Source of the DNA: Candidatus Obscuribacterales bacterium
GTDB lineage: Bacteria > Cyanobacteriota > Vampirovibrionia > Obscuribacterales > Obscuribacteraceae
Direction of reading: 5' to 3'
NCBI GenBank assembly: GCA_019637435.1
Contig: JAHBVO010000001.1
Span: 1,364,001-1,428,000 of the forward strand
Length of the DNA: 64,000 nucleotides
The position numbers and the translations under genes were made by a program. The notes beneath the pieces are model-generated. The model saw only the letters and a list, made by a program, of their open reading frames with translations, was not told the DNA's origin and did not search any database. This document shows, piece after piece, positions 17,485 to 24,211 of the stretch; positions within the stretch are counted from its first letter, which is position 1, and each line of letters opens with the position of its first letter.

Positions 17485-17500
17485 GTTCGTAAAACTGTTA

Positions 17501-17522
17501 AAAGCGGCTAAAGCGCCGCTTT
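17501..17522. terminator. Hairpin terminator between convergent genes
   Basis: Arms AAAGCGGC (17501-17508) and GCCGCTTT (17515-17522) with a six-base loop. It lies 17 bp after the zinc-ribbon stop and 8 bp before the stop of the convergent 17530-17745 gene, so it can serve both strands. Confidence 0.65.
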
Positions 17523-17529
17523 CGACGGT

Positions 17530-17745
17530 TTATTCTTCTGAAGCAGTTGCGACGACGGCGCCGCTGAGCGCATCATAAGCCTGTTTCATTGCATGCGTGA
17601 GCCGAATGCGACTTTCGAGCGTGATGATCAGGTCCGCAAGATACTCTGTATCACTGCCGATTTCGCAGGCCTCAAGCTTCATTTGGATCGCTTCCAGAAG
17701 CTTGTCGTAAGAAATTACTGATGGGACGTCCACGTCAGAAACCAT
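17530..17745 (-). CDS. Small hypothetical helical protein
   Basis: I use ATG 17745 (71 residues) because AAGAGGTG lies about ten bases upstream; the frame extends back to 17814. The protein is acidic and alpha-helical (YDKLLEAIQMKLEACEI, EYLADLIITLESRIRLTHAMKQAYDAL) with no motif I recognise. It lies convergent to the zinc-ribbon gene. It may be a small regulator or just a conserved hypothetical; the reading frame is credible because of the ribosome site and amphipathic pattern. Confidence 0.6.
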   Translation of the reverse strand: MVSDVDVPSVISYDKLLEAIQMKLEACEIGSDTEYLADLIITLESRIRLTHAMKQAYDALSGAVVATASEE

Positions 17746-17931
17746 AAAAGCCAAACACCTCTTAAAAGAGCCCCTGGACATGTTGCCCTGATTTGATCCC
17801 AATCTGTTGAGCAAGCGGAGGTACGTACAAATTGGATTCGCCCAGGGGCAGAGTCTAAGCTATCACCGCCAAAATCATTTAGCTAGGCTGTGTAAACGAC
17901 TGTCTCTTAGCAACTACTAAGGAGAAGATTC

Positions 17932-18918
17932 ATGAAGGCTGCGATTGTAACGGGCTCCGGTGGACCCGAGGTTCTCAAGGTTCAGGACGTGCCCGAGCCA
18001 CGCGCGTCAAAAGGCGAAGTCCGTGTGCGTGTTATGGCAACTGCGGTGAACCGGGCGGATGTGATACAGCGGAAGGGCGGATATCCGGCTCCTCCAGGTG
18101 TTCCGTCGAACATTCTGGGGTTGGAGTATGCCGGTGTCATAACTGATGTCGGCGAGGATGTTTCCGGGTTCGAGCCCGGCGATCGTGTGTTCGGATTGGT
18201 TGGTGGCGGGTCCTATGCGCAATTTATCGTAACGCACCATCGAACCATCGCGAAGGTTCCGGATAACCTCTCCTTCGAGCAAGCAGCGGCTTGTCCTGAG
18301 GCTTTCGTAACTGCATACGATGCCATGGTCAGCCAGGCGAATTTGAAGTCGGGAGAATGGGTTCTGATCCATGCTGCTGGAAGCGGCGTCGGAACTGCCG
18401 CTGTGCAAATTTGCAGAGCACTGGGCGCGCGGTCCGTCGGCACAAGCAGGACCAAAGACAAAATCGATCGTGCGATGGAACTTGGCTTGCATCGCGGTAT
18501 CGTGATCGAGAAAGGTGATTTCTCCGATGAAGTCAAAACCATTGTTGGCGACCAGGGCGTTGACGTGGTGCTGGAATTGATTGGCGGCAACTATGTTGTG
18601 GAAGATCTGGAGTGCGTGGCGAATCAGGGGCGCATTATTCTTGTCGGTTTGCTGGCCGGCGCTAAGGCGGAATTGAGTCTGCAACGAATTTTATCGAAGC
18701 GTGTGATGATCAAGGGAACGACTCTGCGCGCCCGGCCACTTGAAGAGAAGATTGTTGCAGCTCAACTATTATCTAAACAGATCGCGCCTTTGCTTGAAAA
18801 CGGTGAACTGAAGCCGATAATCGACAAGGTTTTTGATCTGGATGATGTCGTTGAGGCGCACAGATATGTCGAGCAGAATGATAGCTTCGGCAAGGTTGTT
18901 TTGAACTTGGAAGATTGA
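17932..18918 (+). CDS. NAD(P)H-quinone oxidoreductase, zinc-independent MDR (PIG3/QOR) family
   Basis: A 328-residue protein with AAGGAGAAG just upstream of ATG 17932. The medium-chain dehydrogenase layout is complete: a GroES-like N-terminal domain (NRADVIQRKGGYP, LGLEYAGVITDVG) and a Rossmann cofactor domain (LIHAAGSGVGTAAVQI, about residues 145-160; VLELIGGNYV). The zinc-binding cysteines of alcohol dehydrogenases are absent, as in quinone oxidoreductases. It matches the PIG3-type quinone oxidoreductase subgroup, which reduces quinones with NADPH. The MnmC-like methyltransferase gene follows 31 bp downstream on the same strand and is probably co-transcribed. Confidence 0.93.
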   Translation: MKAAIVTGSGGPEVLKVQDVPEPRASKGEVRVRVMATAVNRADVIQRKGGYPAPPGVPSNILGLEYAGVITDVGEDVSGFEPGDRVFGLVGGGSYAQFIVTHHRTIAKVPDNLSFEQAAACPEAFVTAYDAMVSQANLKSGEWVLIHAAGSGVGTAAVQICRALGARSVGTSRTKDKIDRAMELGLHRGIVIEKGDFSDEVKTIVGDQGVDVVLELIGGNYVVEDLECVANQGRIILVGLLAGAKAELSLQRILSKRVMIKGTTLRARPLEEKIVAAQLLSKQIAPLLENGELKPIIDKVFDLDDVVEAHRYVEQNDSFGKVVLNLED

Positions 18919-18949
18919 ACGTGAGCTGTTTTCGCGAGGGTGAAAGGTA

Positions 18950-19999
18950 ATGTCCGGACAGCCCGATAAGGATTTAAATACGGTGCAAACCGCAGATGGT
19001 TCTTTGACGTTGCGCGATAGAAAGACCAATGAGCTTTATCACAATTCCGGCGGTGCTTTGCTCGAGGCTGTCGAGAATTATGTTAAACCTGCCAGGTTGG
19101 AAGGGCTACTCCAGCGCAGAGGAAGAGCAAAGACTTCGGATTCGAGTTGTACGCCTACCGTCGGTGAAGACTTGGAGACGGGCACTACTGGTGGTACCAT
19201 GCGCGCTAGGGACGATTCAACTTTGCGGTTTCTCGATGTCTGTTTCGGGCTTGGATACAATACATTTGCGGTCTGGCAGCATGTGTTAAACGCGCCGTAT
19301 TTGCCTTTTGACAAGATTGAAGCCACCGCCATCGAGTTGGATGTGGAACTTTTTAAACTGTGGCCAACCATTCTGCGACAAGAATGTTTTCGAACGCTCA
19401 ATGACGCTCTGCGCGATCAGAGCGGGAAGTCTATATCCGAAAATCTGGAGGCTCTTGCTCGCATCGGAGTGCCTCCTAAGGCGGTTCAGTTCAACTATCA
19501 AGCACGGGAAGGACCGCCATTCGTGCTGAATATGAAATTTGCTGATTTGCGTGAAGCCGTACCAATGCTCGCGATGGAGGAGCCCTCGTCTTACGATTTG
19601 ATTTTCCACGATCCTTTCTCACCGAGGATGATGCAGCAGTTTTGGACCGTAGAATTATTCAAGGATTACTTTAACTTGCTTCGACCGGATTGTGGCGCGC
19701 TTCTGACCTATAGCGCCGCTTCTGCGGTGCGCGGCGGATTGATCGAAGCCGGTTTTTCAATTTTCAGAACTAAGGGCGTTGGTGTCAAGAATGGTGGCAC
19801 ACTCGCGTGCCGAACTGGGTCGACTGAGTTAGTGGACGGGCTAATATTCAATATGTTCGATGAGGAAGTGGAGCGGCTGAAGACAGTCTCCGGCATTCCC
19901 TATCGCGATCCGTCGCGGCTTGATTCTACAAAAGAAGTCCTGAAGCGTCGCGAGCAAGAACAGAAAATGTTCAAGGCCAATCAATCCCAATCTGTTTAG
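18950..19999 (+). CDS. MnmC-family (DUF752) tRNA-modification methyltransferase-like protein
   Basis: A 349-residue protein with the SAM-binding motif RFLDVCFGLGYNTF (about residues 87-100), corresponding to the ELGFGTGLN segment of MnmC, and the family hallmark YDLIFHDPFSPRMMQQFWTVELF (about 210-232), corresponding to the DGFAP...MWTxELF segment. The strand pair GGALLTYSAASAVRGGLIEAGF-type region follows. Only the methyltransferase part is present; the FAD-dependent oxidase half of full MnmC is missing, as in stand-alone MnmD-type proteins that methylate 5-aminomethyl-2-thiouridine at tRNA position 34. About 60 extra residues occur at the N terminus. The tRNA role is by family only. Confidence 0.85.
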   Translation: MSGQPDKDLNTVQTADGSLTLRDRKTNELYHNSGGALLEAVENYVKPARLEGLLQRRGRAKTSDSSCTPTVGEDLETGTTGGTMRARDDSTLRFLDVCFGLGYNTFAVWQHVLNAPYLPFDKIEATAIELDVELFKLWPTILRQECFRTLNDALRDQSGKSISENLEALARIGVPPKAVQFNYQAREGPPFVLNMKFADLREAVPMLAMEEPSSYDLIFHDPFSPRMMQQFWTVELFKDYFNLLRPDCGALLTYSAASAVRGGLIEAGFSIFRTKGVGVKNGGTLACRTGSTELVDGLIFNMFDEEVERLKTVSGIPYRDPSRLDSTKEVLKRREQEQKMFKANQSQSV

Positions 20000-20003
20000 T
20001 TGT

Positions 20004-20381
20004 CTAGTCGTCGCTGCTGCCGCTCCCGACTTCTGCTTCGACGATTGCTTCCAGAGCCCGAATTTGCCGTTCAACATCCTCAAGCTCTGCATATAGTTCT
20101 GCGTTCGGCTCGGCAAGGTCTGCGATGTCGTCGGTCAATTTCTCGACTTTCTCGCCAAGGAGCTCCATCAGTTTAATTATCAGGTCAATATGCTCGGGTG
20201 TGAACTCCTCTCGGCGAGTTTTCAGAGCCTCCATCAGGAGGTTGTATTTCTTACCGACCAGTTCCAGCTTGTCTACGCGCCAGCCAATCGAATGATTCAC
20301 ACGCCGAATCCGTCCGCAGATCTTGGTTCGATCGCGGGACAGGCGCTTTAGCCTTTGCCAGATGTCTACGGGTTCACTCAT
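20004..20381 (-). CDS. Hypothetical coiled-coil protein
   Basis: About 125 residues from ATG 20381 (an in-frame ATG at 20414 is possible; neither has a well-spaced ribosome site). The N-terminal part is strongly basic (WQRLKRLSRDRTKICGRIRR) and the rest is acidic with long helices (LIIKLMELLGEKVEKLTDD, LYAELEDVERQIRALEAIV), suggesting an antiparallel coiled coil. No family recognised. It is divergent from the sigma-like gene by 128 bp and converges on the MnmC-like gene with a 4-bp gap. The closeness to the sigma-like gene makes a regulatory link possible but unproven. Confidence 0.6.
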   Translation of the reverse strand: MSEPVDIWQRLKRLSRDRTKICGRIRRVNHSIGWRVDKLELVGKKYNLLMEALKTRREEFTPEHIDLIIKLMELLGEKVEKLTDDIADLAEPNAELYAELEDVERQIRALEAIVEAEVGSGSSDD

Positions 20382-20509
20382 TCGGAATGTTACCGGAATT
20401 CTTCTCCTTATCATTAATTACCACGTGAACCCTCATAACTACACCCCTCCATACATTCCGTGGTAATCTGTCCTGCTCGAAGCGGAAATCAGGGCTGGGG
20501 AGGCTCTTA

Positions 20510-21238
20510 ATGGCGGACAAAGAAAAGAGCGAGAAAACCGGTGGAGCCGGCTCCGGCGTGCCGGTTGCGGATGAAGACCTTGTTGCGCTGGTGGAGAGTT
20601 TGCCGCCTCCCAATGAATTTGCCGAGCGTGTCATGGAATCTGTACCGCAGGCCAGGGAGATGAAGATTTATCTGAAGGAAATCGGACGATTTCCCGTCTT
20701 GTCCGAGTCCGAAGAACTCAATCTCGTCAAACTAATTCAGGAAAAGCCTGACGCAAAGACTCGGAAAAAGCTCAATGAAGCTAACATTCGTCTGGTCGCA
20801 TGGATCGCGAAGGAGTACGCCAATGGCGAAACGTCCCTTTCCGACTTGATCAATGACGGCACGCTCGGCCTTGCTAATTCGGTTGCCTCATTCGACATTG
20901 AGTCCGGAGTTTCATTCCGTATGCATGCAGCCGCCTGGATAAAGAAGGCGGTATCGGAAGCGGTGGCGTTCGAGACCAGCATGAACAGGATACCTGACTA
21001 TTTGCTCGAAAAAATTGAGTCAGTAAAACCGGTTTCGCAAAAGTTGATGGCGGCCATGGGGCGAGAACCCACCCGGGAAGAAGTGGCCGATGAACTGAAA
21101 TTGAGCGTCGACGAGCTCGAGCGCTTAATCAAACTGGTTGGACACGCACCTTCAAATGAAGAAACCGAAGAGATCGATGAAGAAGAGCAAGAGCTCATCG
21201 ATAATAACGAATTCTACGAAAACCAGGATTACGATTGA
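20510..21238 (+). CDS. Sigma-70-like protein lacking region 4
   Basis: A 242-residue protein with a strong GGGGAGG ribosome site. Residues 50-75 match sigma region 1.2, about 84-165 match region 2 (ANIRLVAWIAKEY, DGTLGLANSVASFD, FRMHAAAWIKKAV) and about 165-212 match region 3. There is no region 4; the protein ends in an acidic tail (residues 215-242, rich in Glu/Asp). By eye against E. coli sigma-70, the promoter-melting aromatic Y430 becomes His and W433 becomes Ala, W434 is kept, and Q437 becomes Lys. No region 4 is found in any frame downstream, so this is not a simple frameshift. It may be an RNA-polymerase-binding modulator rather than a working sigma factor. Confidence 0.85.
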   Translation: MADKEKSEKTGGAGSGVPVADEDLVALVESLPPPNEFAERVMESVPQAREMKIYLKEIGRFPVLSESEELNLVKLIQEKPDAKTRKKLNEANIRLVAWIAKEYANGETSLSDLINDGTLGLANSVASFDIESGVSFRMHAAAWIKKAVSEAVAFETSMNRIPDYLLEKIESVKPVSQKLMAAMGREPTREEVADELKLSVDELERLIKLVGHAPSNEETEEIDEEEQELIDNNEFYENQDYD

Positions 21239-21271
21239 CACCACCCGCGGTGCTAATCGCATTCTACCGAA

Positions 21272-21327
21272 GTATACCAAGTACTCCGACGAACTTTCTA
21301 CTATAGTATACCAGAGACTCCGACGAG
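21272..21327 (+). repeat. Two imperfect direct repeats
   Basis: Copies begin GTATACCAAGTACTCCGACG (21272) and GTATACCAGAGACTCCGACG (21306), 34 bp apart, differing at a few bases. They sit just after the sigma-like gene; a protein-binding or duplicated processing site is possible. Confidence 0.55.
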
Positions 21328-21382
21328 CGCCTTCGGCTGCTGGTCTGGCTTTGCGGGAAGCTGGAGCTGCGAAAGTGCTTCG

Positions 21383-21436
21383 CTGTCTATCGTACGTAGA
21401 CGGATTTCCGAAATTCCGTCTACGCACCATAGACAG
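21383..21436. repeat. Extended two-segment hairpin
   Basis: Outer arms CTGTCTAT (21383-21390) and ATAGACAG (21429-21436), inner arms CGTAGACGGA (21395-21404) and TCCGTCTACG (21415-21424), separated by a four-base internal loop on each side, with a ten-base apical loop. Eighteen pairs in total make a stable RNA stem. No T tract follows, so it is not a typical terminator. Confidence 0.7.
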
Positions 21437-21653
21437 TGGACGATGAACTTTGAGAATCCGAGTGAGCGGATGCTGTGTAATGGAGGTCCGTAGTTCAGTC
21501 GATAACCTGAGCCAATGTTTAGGTACATATATCCAAAATCTCACGCATCGCCGCTCAGCGCCTCGATATACTAGCCAAGAACATCGAGGATTGGGAACAT
21601 ACGGGGCCGGCAAACGACTGTCGATCTGGTGATTCCCGGGAGGCTTTTGCGAT

Positions 21654-22712
21654 ATGAAACTACAGCACGTTTTGGGAGTGGCTCTGGCGCTGAGCTGTTC
21701 AGCACCTTTGTGCGCGCAGGAGCTGAGACCGGAATTACCGGAATCCAGCGGAGAAGTTCAACAAGCTGAGGCCGAGCAGCAGACCATCGACATGGTCACC
21801 GACAAAGTTCTTGATCCATCAGGTGCCACACCTGCTCCTGCGACCGCGCAGCCTGCGGGAAAAGCTCCGAAGTGGTTGAAACATCAGGCTCCGGCGGCCC
21901 AGGCACCGGCGAACCAATATGCGCCTCCTGTTTCGAACTCTCCGGCACCAAATTCCGGTGGCGGTGTCGTGACGGATGCTGTCGGTGGCGTCGGTAAGGG
22001 CGTCGGTGCTGTCGGGCATGGCGTCGGAGCGGTAGGCGGCGGCGCGGTCAAAGGCGTTGAGAACGTCGGGCACGGCGCTGTCCAGGGCGTAGAGGCTGTC
22101 GGACACGGAGCAGCTCGCGGTGTCGAGGCTGTGGGACATGGCGCTGCAGCGGTTGGCGGCGGCGCTGTTAAGGGCGTCGAGAATGTCGGGCACGGTACAG
22201 TCAGCGCTGTGGAAAAGGTCGGTACTGGTGCGGTCAACGCCGCCGAAAAGGTAGGTCACGGAGTCAAGACCGGTGCTGAGGTAGTTGGCGAGAAGACTAA
22301 AGCCGGTGCCGAAGCGGTAGGTGTCGGCGCGAAGCGCGGCGCTGAAGCCGTTGGTCGCGGAGCTGAGGTCGTAGGCGAGAAGACCAAAAAGGGTGTCGAG
22401 GCAATCGGTCGCGGCGCGATGCGCGGTTTAGAAGCTTTGAGAAACGGTGGAGCTAAGATTTTTGGTGAGGGCGGAAGCACGCCGGCGCCGGCTGCTGGAA
22501 CGGTAGCTGATGCTGTCGCTCCTGCTCCAGCTAAACCTGCGGCTGTTCAGCCTCCAGCTATTCAACCTCCGGCGGCTTCCAGACTAGCTGCTCCTCAGGA
22601 GAGCGCTCTGGACATTCAGCCTGGAAACAGCGAAAAGGCTGTCCCCCCGAACGAAGTCGTAGAGGATGCTAACGAGCCCGTCGACGCACCCGAAGGCTGG
22701 ACTAATAAATAA
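21654..22712 (+). CDS. Secreted 11-residue-repeat protein (LEA/synuclein-like pattern)
   Basis: A 352-residue protein with a signal peptide (LGVALALSCSAPLCA, cleavage near residue 21). Residues 40-100 are Ala/Pro/Gln-rich and disordered. Residues 105-265 form a tandem array of about 11-residue units of the form GAV(K/R)GVE(A/N)VGH, shifting toward VGEKTKAGAEA and VGEKTKKGVEA near the end. Small residues plus regularly spaced Lys/Glu predict amphipathic 11/3 helices like those of LEA proteins, apolipoproteins and the KTKEGV repeats of synucleins. The C-terminal 80 residues are Ala/Pro-rich. No enzyme domain. A membrane-surface or desiccation/aggregation-buffering role in the envelope is inference. 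Confidence 0.75.
   Translation: MKLQHVLGVALALSCSAPLCAQELRPELPESSGEVQQAEAEQQTIDMVTDKVLDPSGATPAPATAQPAGKAPKWLKHQAPAAQAPANQYAPPVSNSPAPNSGGGVVTDAVGGVGKGVGAVGHGVGAVGGGAVKGVENVGHGAVQGVEAVGHGAARGVEAVGHGAAAVGGGAVKGVENVGHGTVSAVEKVGTGAVNAAEKVGHGVKTGAEVVGEKTKAGAEAVGVGAKRGAEAVGRGAEVVGEKTKKGVEAIGRGAMRGLEALRNGGAKIFGEGGSTPAPAAGTVADAVAPAPAKPAAVQPPAIQPPAASRLAAPQESALDIQPGNSEKAVPPNEVVEDANEPVDAPEGWTNK
21966..22449 (+). repeat. Tandem coding repeat (about 33-bp units)
   Basis: This is the DNA encoding residues 105-265 of the secreted repeat protein. The units are degenerate at the nucleotide level but keep the 33-base period, consistent with old duplication plus selection on the protein pattern. Confidence 0.65.
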
Positions 22713-22717
22713 GTCCG

Positions 22718-22828
22718 TTAATCGATAATTACGTTTGTACCTTCAGCGGTCAGTTTTTCCAGACCGTCCTTCATCTGCTGAAGCAGTTCCACGGAGTGTC
22801 CTTGCCAGCCGACCACCTCGCCGAGCAC
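22718..22828 (-). other. Possible small frame following kdsD in phase
   Basis: Directly after the kdsD stop, the same frame stays open for 46 codons to a TAA at 22718-22720 and could start at GTG 22828 (36 residues). The peptide looks protein-like (GWQGHSVELLQQMKDGLEKL, ending in NVIID) but has no ribosome site. It could be a small gene, a lost C-terminal extension or chance. Confidence 0.3.
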
Positions 22829-22858
22829 TCGTAATGGGTCGCGAGAGCGAAAGCGGGC

Positions 22859-23917
22859 TTAGATAATTCCGGCTTTGAGCAGATCTTTGAGGTCGATCAA
22901 GCCGATAGGTCTGCCCTGTTCATCAAGAATGAGAAGGTCGGCGATCGAGTGTTTTTCCATCTGTTTCAGCGCCGCTACAGCCAGGCAGTCTGACGAAATC
23001 GTCTTCGGATTCTTGGTCATGAGGTCCTGAGCCGTCTTTGAAAAGACGTCCTGACCGAATTTGAGCAACGAGCGACGCAAGTCACCATCGGTAATGACGC
23101 CGTGAAGCCGACCTTCGTCATCAACGACGGTCGTGAAACCACATTTCTTCTTGTCGATTTCAGTGAGAATAGCGCCGTGATCCGCGCCCAGACCTACTGT
23201 CGGAACCTGAATACCGGAACGCATCACGTCGGAAACCGACATCAACTGTTTCCCAAGATTGCCGCCAGGATGGCTGCGAGCGAAATCTTCTTTTTGAAAC
23301 CCTTTTTGTTGCATCAAAACTAGCGCGATTGCATCGCCCATCGCCAGTGCTACTGTCGTTGAAGACGTAGGCGCGAGGTTGAGAGGGCAGGCTTCGCGCT
23401 CCACACCGACATCGATCACAACGTCGGAAGCCTTGGCCAGTGACGAGTCCAGATTGCCGGTCAGCGATATGAGTTTCAAACCTAAACGCTTGATCGGGTC
23501 CAAAACCTGCTTGATTTCTTGGGTTTCGCCGGAACTCGAGAGTGCGACAACTATATCGCGCTCTTCCAACATTCCGAAGTCTCCGTGCCTGAGCTCGGCC
23601 GGGTGGACGAAGAAGGCGGGTGTCCCGGTCGATGCCAGGGTCGCTGCAATTTTTGTACCAATGTGACCAGACTTGCCCATGCCGGTCACTACGACCTTTC
23701 CAGGGCATTCCAGCAGAAGAATGATTGCCTTTTCGAATTCTTCGCTCAAGCGATCGCGCACCGCTAGTATGCTTTCAGCCTCCAGGGTCAAGACTTCACT
23801 CGCTTTGTCGAGTAAGTCGGATTCGCCCGGCACAAAAGCGGCTGCGGCTTTTGCTGGAACACTGAAGTCAAAATTGAGACCTGTCTGGGAAAGTTGCCCG
23901 TCTGCTTTGAATGTCAC
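22859..23917 (-). CDS. kdsD: D-arabinose-5-phosphate isomerase (KdsD/KpsF/GutQ family)
   Basis: A 352-residue protein starting at GTG 23917 with AAGGAAG upstream. An N-terminal SIS sugar-phosphate isomerase domain (VTGMGKSGHIGTKIAATLAS, HPAELRHGDFGML, ALSSSGETQEIK) is followed by two CBS domains from about residue 215 to the end, the standard KdsD layout. The enzyme interconverts ribulose-5-phosphate and arabinose-5-phosphate, the first step toward Kdo of lipopolysaccharide or capsule, so the organism probably has an outer membrane with Kdo or a related sugar. No other Kdo gene lies in the window. About 25 extra residues precede the SIS domain. It diverges from the PQQ-kinase gene. Confidence 0.95.
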   Translation of the reverse strand: MTFKADGQLSQTGLNFDFSVPAKAAAAFVPGESDLLDKASEVLTLEAESILAVRDRLSEEFEKAIILLLECPGKVVVTGMGKSGHIGTKIAATLASTGTPAFFVHPAELRHGDFGMLEERDIVVALSSSGETQEIKQVLDPIKRLGLKLISLTGNLDSSLAKASDVVIDVGVEREACPLNLAPTSSTTVALAMGDAIALVLMQQKGFQKEDFARSHPGGNLGKQLMSVSDVMRSGIQVPTVGLGADHGAILTEIDKKKCGFTTVVDDEGRLHGVITDGDLRRSLLKFGQDVFSKTAQDLMTKNPKTISSDCLAVAALKQMEKHSIADLLILDEQGRPIGLIDLKDLLKAGII

Positions 23918-24024
23918 GATGCTTCCTTTTCGAAAGTGCTTCGGCTAAGCTATCGCACTGGACTGAATTTCGCCTGAGTAGAATTTATAAGTTGAGGGGC
24001 GAAAGTGCCGAAACTCTGAATTGC

Positions 24025-24084
24025 TTGACATTCTATCTTCTTGACATTGATTTGTTCTTGACAAACTGTTAGGTATTTTATAGT
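24025..24084 (+). promoter_or_regulatory. Promoter with three phased TTGACA boxes
   Basis: TTGACA occurs exactly at 24025-24030, 24041-24046 and 24058-24063 (steps of 16 and 17 bp). A candidate -10 box TATAGT is at 24079-24084, 15 bp after the third box, about 130 bp before the PQQ-kinase start. At least one -35/-10 pair is plausible; the phased copies may also serve an activator or overlapping promoters. Confidence 0.5.
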
Positions 24085-24211
24085 TTCGGTAATAGATTGG
24101 GCATTCTGTAAGCACAGACCGGATTTACGGTCCTGATTAGAAACTTTACCAGGTTCAAGTTAAACTGAAGAAGTCGCGAAAACGCGACCCCCATGCTTCC
24201 CCGGCACTTTT

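Larger units (their letters stand above)
21239..21653. other. 415-bp intergenic region rich in repeats and a large hairpin
   Basis: No supported gene. It holds a pair of direct repeats (21272-21327) and a two-segment hairpin (21383-21436), both listed separately. The open frames here overlap the hairpin on both strands and are best explained by it. A stretch near 21482-21510 looks like a tRNA D-arm but lacks T-loop and acceptor partners. The region may encode a structured small RNA or the leader of the downstream gene. Confidence 0.5.

Noticed and set aside
18950..19999. Full two-domain MnmC
   Set aside because: Only the methyltransferase domain is present; there is no FAD-binding oxidase half in this gene or its neighbours.
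20510..21446. Frameshift hypothesis for the missing sigma region 4
   Set aside because: Neither other downstream frame contains a region 4-like HTH; the protein ends in a coherent acidic tail.
21480..21570. Possible tRNA (a D-arm-like stretch near GGTCCGTAGTTCAGTCGAT)
   Set aside because: No T-loop sequence, no anticodon arm and no acceptor-stem partner at the right distance.
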